Source of the DNA: an uncultured Prevotellaceae bacterium
GTDB lineage: Bacteria > Bacteroidota > Bacteroidia > Bacteroidales > Bacteroidaceae
Assembly (NCBI GenBank): GCA_902785945.1
Contig: CADAAR010000001.1
Span: forward strand, 1 to 64,000
Direction of reading: 5' to 3'
DNA length: 64,000 nucleotides
Numbering within the stretch: position 1 is the stretch's first letter; the number at the start of each line of letters is the position of its first letter. Shown piece after piece: positions 61,236-64,000 of this stretch. The position numbers were made by a program, and so were the translations under genes. The notes under the pieces were generated by a model. That model was not told where the DNA came from. It saw only the letters and a program-made list of their open reading frames with translations, and did not search any database.

Positions 61236-62129
61236 CTATTTGTTTTGAAACACCAGACAAGCCCAGTCGTTGTCGTCCTTCTGTGCCATGAGTGTCATCC
61301 CTAGACGCTGGGCCTTTTCCGTGAGCATCGGAATGTCGGCGGTATAGAATCCGCTCAGTATCAGTCGCGCGCCAGGAGCCATCTTCGCGTGCATCATCGG
61401 CATGTCGGCCAACAGAATGTTACGGTTGATATTGGCCATCACTAGGTCGAAGGTGCCGTCCACCTCTTTTAATATATTGACATCGCCCAATAGCGACTGG
61501 AACCGATCGTCCACGCGGTTAATCACGGCGTTATGACGGGCATTGTCCACGCTCCACTCGTCGATGTCATACCCAATGGCCTCTTTCGCCCCCAGCTTCA
61601 AGGCGCTGATGGCCAGTATTCCCGTACCCGTTCCGCAGTCGAGGACCTTCACAGGAGTGAATAGTGATGAGTGAATAGTGAATAGTTCTAGGAGGGTGGC
61701 GCAGATCATACGGGTGGTCTCGTGGGTGCCGGTGCCGAAGGCCAGCTTCGCATCGATCTCTATTGCGATGTCCTGGTCTGAGATGTTTTCTGGCAGATGC
61801 CTTCCGTCGTGGATAACAATACCTCTTCCATCATCCATCTTACTTCTTACTTCTATCGGCTCAAACCCTTCCTGCTCCCACTGCTCGTTCCAGTCTTTGT
61901 CTTCGGCCTCCTGCACATCATAGCTGATGCTGACGCCCTCAAAGGGGAAATCCTCCAACGCCTCCTTCAGCGCCGGTTCGTCGAAAAGGGTCTGTTGCAC
62001 GTAGCCTGTCAAACCGTTCTCCGTTTCCATAAACGTCTCAAATCCCGCTTCTCCTGCCAGTGCCGCCAGCACGTCGCAGGCATCGCTAGAGTAGGGGCTC
62101 AGGGTGAATATTACCTCGAAATATTTCAT
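61236..62129 (-). CDS. prmA: Ribosomal protein L11 methyltransferase PrmA
   Basis: A 297-residue enzyme that trimethylates L11. The methyltransferase motif VLDCGTGTGILAI is preceded by TTRMICATLLELF, and NINRNILLADMP is the catalytic-loop NPPY-like segment. ATG 62129 (MKYFEVIFTLSP) is the usual start; a frame to 62153 overlaps the promoter. Directly before motif I sits FTIHSSLFT, encoded by a heptamer array (61656-61687), in a loop. Confidence 0.92.
   Translation of the reverse strand: MKYFEVIFTLSPYSSDACDVLAALAGEAGFETFMETENGLTGYVQQTLFDEPALKEALEDFPFEGVSISYDVQEAEDKDWNEQWEQEGFEPIEVRSKMDDGRGIVIHDGRHLPENISDQDIAIEIDAKLAFGTGTHETTRMICATLLELFTIHSSLFTPVKVLDCGTGTGILAISALKLGAKEAIGYDIDEWSVDNARHNAVINRVDDRFQSLLGDVNILKEVDGTFDLVMANINRNILLADMPMMHAKMAPGARLILSGFYTADIPMLTEKAQRLGMTLMAQKDDNDWACLVFQNK
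61656..61687. repeat. Heptamer array inside prmA
   Basis: AGTGAAT, AGTGATG, AGTGAAT, AGTGAAT, AGTT on the plus strand. On the coding strand it is open and encodes LFTIHSSLFT. Confidence 0.85.
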
Positions 62130-62150
62130 ATCGTATGTTAATTTTTGGTG

Positions 62151-62158
62151 CAAATTTA
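62151..62158 (-). promoter_or_regulatory. -7 element of prmA
   Basis: Minus-strand TAAATTTG, 21 bases before the prmA ATG; no clear -33. Confidence 0.45.
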
Positions 62159-62223
62159 CAAAAAATAGGGAAAATCCTACCGTGGTTTAGGGTTTTTCCT
62201 TATTTTTGCATTAAATTTGTGCG

Positions 62224-62231
62224 TAATTTTG
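62224..62231 (+). promoter_or_regulatory. -7 element of the aromatic-rich secreted protein gene
   Basis: TAATTTTG, 29 bases before ATG 62261. Two further matches (TATTTTTG at 62201, TAAATTTG at 62212) lie just upstream, so the exact promoter is uncertain. Confidence 0.45.
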
Positions 62232-62260
62232 CAACGTGAACAATTAAAATCATATAGAAA

Positions 62261-63238
62261 ATGAAGAAACTGATTCTTATCTCGTTACTCATCGGGGCGC
62301 TGCCTCTTTCGATGGTGGCCCAGGATGACGATCTCTACTTCGTTCCGAAAAAGAAGAGTGCAGTAGAGAAAGTGAACGACCATTACGGTCTGCCTCGCGA
62401 GACTTATTACAGCGGGAGCAACCGTAGTGTTGACGACTATAACCGTCGGATGAGTACATACGTGCCCATCGACTCTGCTCTGTCAGATACGATTGCCTTC
62501 AACGGAGAGCTGGGTGTCTATCCCGATTCGTTGGATGACTATAAGTTGACACGTAAGATGGAGCGTTTCGACGATTATAATCTCTCCGAGAATGCCGCCT
62601 ATTGGGCAGGTTATCAGGAAGGCCGCTACGACCTGATGTGGCACTCGCCCTGGTACTATCGCACCTACGGCTGGTATAACTGGTATGATCCCTGGTATTA
62701 CACCAGCTGGCGCTATGGTCTCTACGATCCTTGGTATTACGGACCTTACAGCTGGTATGGTGGCTGGTGGTATGATCCCTGGTATTACGATTATTATTAC
62801 TATGGCTATCCCTACTATCGCTATGGTTATACCTACTGGGGTGGTGGCGGTCGCGTTGGACGCTATAACGACCACGCAGGCACTATCCATATGGATCGTG
62901 GCAACATGAATGGCCGTATCTACTCTTCTAACGTTGCAGGCGGTACACATAACAATGCCAGCACGCGTCTGGGAGCCCAGCGCACCAGCAGCCTGCGTAA
63001 CCGCACCGTGGGCAACCACAGCGCCTATAACAACAGTAGCAACAGTCGTACAGCTGTCGAGTCAACCCGTCGTGCCACGACTACCTACACGCCGACAACC
63101 ACCAATAGTGGCGGTAACATCGGAGGCGGTGGCTTCAGCAGCGGCGGTGCCCGTTCTTCTGGCGGAGGCGGTGGTTTCAGCGGTGGTGGCGGCGGTGGAG
63201 GCCGTTCAGCCGGTGGCCATGCAGGCGGACGCAGATAA
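62261..63238 (+). CDS. Secreted protein with Trp/Tyr-rich centre and Gly-rich tail
   Basis: A 325-residue protein with a signal peptide (cut near VAQ-DDD, residue 21). The centre, about 128-200, is packed with Tyr and Trp in repeats such as YDPWYY, WYGGWWYDPWYY and YYYYGYPYYRYGY. A Ser/Asn/Thr-rich part (210-280) leads to a Gly/Ser tail with poly-Gly runs and a terminal GGRR. No enzymatic domain is seen. Composition suggests a surface or adhesive, low-complexity protein. A heptamer array follows it and leads to the next gene. Confidence 0.7.
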   Translation: MKKLILISLLIGALPLSMVAQDDDLYFVPKKKSAVEKVNDHYGLPRETYYSGSNRSVDDYNRRMSTYVPIDSALSDTIAFNGELGVYPDSLDDYKLTRKMERFDDYNLSENAAYWAGYQEGRYDLMWHSPWYYRTYGWYNWYDPWYYTSWRYGLYDPWYYGPYSWYGGWWYDPWYYDYYYYGYPYYRYGYTYWGGGGRVGRYNDHAGTIHMDRGNMNGRIYSSNVAGGTHNNASTRLGAQRTSSLRNRTVGNHSAYNNSSNSRTAVESTRRATTTYTPTTTNSGGNIGGGGFSSGGARSSGGGGGFSGGGGGGGRSAGGHAGGRR

Positions 63239-63240
63239 AT

Positions 63241-63268
63241 AGTGAATAGTGAATAATGAATAGTGAAA
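63241..63268. repeat. Heptamer array before the OmpP1/FadL-like gene
   Basis: AGTGAAT, AGTGAAT, AATGAAT, AGTGAAA in the spacer between two secreted-protein genes. Confidence 0.75.
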
Positions 63269-63274
63269 AATAGT

Positions 63275-64000
63275 ATGAAGAAGATATTTTTCGCAGCTTT
63301 GGCTTTGGCAGTCGTCCTGCCAGCTGCTGCACAGGATACATACGAAAGTGGCCGTTTGCTGGGCAGCGACCTCAACGGTACGGCTCGCTATGTGGGTATG
63401 GGTGGTGCAATGGAGGCTCTGGGAGCCGATATCTCCACCACGAGTTCTAACCCCGCTGGTATCGGTCTGTTCCGCCACTCTAACATGAGTGCAGGCTTCG
63501 GACTGGTGTCACAGGCCGATGCACACGAGTTCGACGGTCGTAGCACCACCAACATGAGCTTCGACCAGGCAGGTTTTGTCTACGCCATGCGCATGGACCG
63601 CTCGTCGTTCATCAACTTCTCGTTCAACTACCACAAGAGCCGTAATTTCAATCAGATTCTCTCTGTGGCCGACCATGCCATCCAGAATGCATCGTCGAAT
63701 GCCGTTACGGCCGAGAAGGATTGGCAGGGTTACTACAGTCTGGGTGTAAGCACCGACGGCTATCTGTTGGGCTACAAGTCGCCCACCAGTTCGCAGCGCA
63801 CACTCAACTTCAGCCAGCTCGACTATCTGAATGCCAATGTGCTGGCCGACGAGTATCCCTATGAGTACGAGGGAAAGACCTATGCCGACCTGGTGCTCAA
63901 CGGTATGGATGCCGATACCTATAACTTCGACCGCGCCCATCGTGGTTGGATCAACGAGTTCGACTTCACCCTCAGCGGCAATTCCGACGACCGCTTCTAC
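63275..64000 (+). CDS. Outer membrane protein, OmpP1/FadL-like, N-terminal part
   Basis: The first 242 codons of a gene that runs off the right edge. A signal peptide (MKKIFFAALALAVVLPAAAQ) is followed by GTARYVGMGGAMEALGADIS and SSNPAGIGLFRHS, the N-terminal pattern of FadL/TodX-type outer membrane transport barrels of Bacteroidota. The family takes up hydrophobic compounds; substrate unknown. The barrel strands start near residue 70 (SAGFGLVSQ, FINFSFNYHKS). Confidence 0.75.
   Translation, partial: MKKIFFAALALAVVLPAAAQDTYESGRLLGSDLNGTARYVGMGGAMEALGADISTTSSNPAGIGLFRHSNMSAGFGLVSQADAHEFDGRSTTNMSFDQAGFVYAMRMDRSSFINFSFNYHKSRNFNQILSVADHAIQNASSNAVTAEKDWQGYYSLGVSTDGYLLGYKSPTSSQRTLNFSQLDYLNANVLADEYPYEYEGKTYADLVLNGMDADTYNFDRAHRGWINEFDFTLSGNSDDRFY

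Overview
This 64 kb window reads as chromosome of a Bacteroidota bacterium, most likely a Prevotella-like member of the Bacteroidales. The evidence is the set of TTTG-N19/20-TAnnTTTG promoters in front of many genes, the lipoprotein form of the Omp85 protein TamL, a complete Bat (Bacteroides aerotolerance) cluster, DUF4842 and DUF4295 proteins, TonB-dependent receptors and the methylmalonyl-CoA/propionate genes. No rRNA, tRNA, CRISPR array, phage or transposase gene was seen.

Layout. 1-93: start of a pyruvate:ferredoxin oxidoreductase gene. 142-1332: AAA ATPase with an altered Walker B motif. 1480-10441 (minus): a tightly coupled five-gene signalling operon made of a receiver-PP2C phosphatase, a membrane WD40 protein, a two-component propeller sensor whose phospho-accepting histidine is missing, a soluble histidine kinase with that histidine intact, and a TonB receptor with a TPR-like N-terminus. 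10588-14941: ATP-grasp-like protein, GH43, TruA, DMT transporter. 14938-18623: acetyltransferase, nitroreductase, KdsC, Maf, a possible small RNA and a TrmH methyltransferase. 18689-21782: TamL and an MBL-fold hydrolase. 21828-28152: leucine operon (leuA, C, D, second synthase, B) behind a leader peptide with terminator and antiterminator. 28163-29476: TPR and AlbA_2 proteins. 29477-29954: intergenic region with a perfect 35-bp inverted repeat. 29955-32574: methylmalonyl-CoA carboxyltransferase/decarboxylase genes and epimerase. 32745-41211: DUF4842 lipoprotein, TonB receptor and a remarkable fusion of a GH9-like cellulase to a 5'-nucleotidase. 41279-42737: ECF sigma, probable anti-sigma and Spy-like protein. 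42873-50040: Map, TsaD, PncC, L28, L33, DUF4295, FtsY, RimO, HU and a membrane HU-LysM protein. 50188-58471: MoxR/Bat cluster with BatB-BatC and BatD-BatE each fused in one frame. 58483-62129: PAP2 phosphatase, QueA, TrmH, PrmA. 62261-end: two secreted/outer-membrane proteins.

The most unusual genome-scale signal is a set of short degenerate heptamer arrays (unit AGTGAAT and relatives) at more than ten places. They supply stop codons, GTG start codons and signal-peptide segments, and sit inside loops of QueA, PrmA and TrmH. In the sense direction the array is closed by tandem stops; in the opposite direction it is open in all frames and encodes a hydrophobic LFTIHYS repeat. The two best candidates for undescribed biology are these arrays and the trans-envelope signalling operon at 1480-10441.
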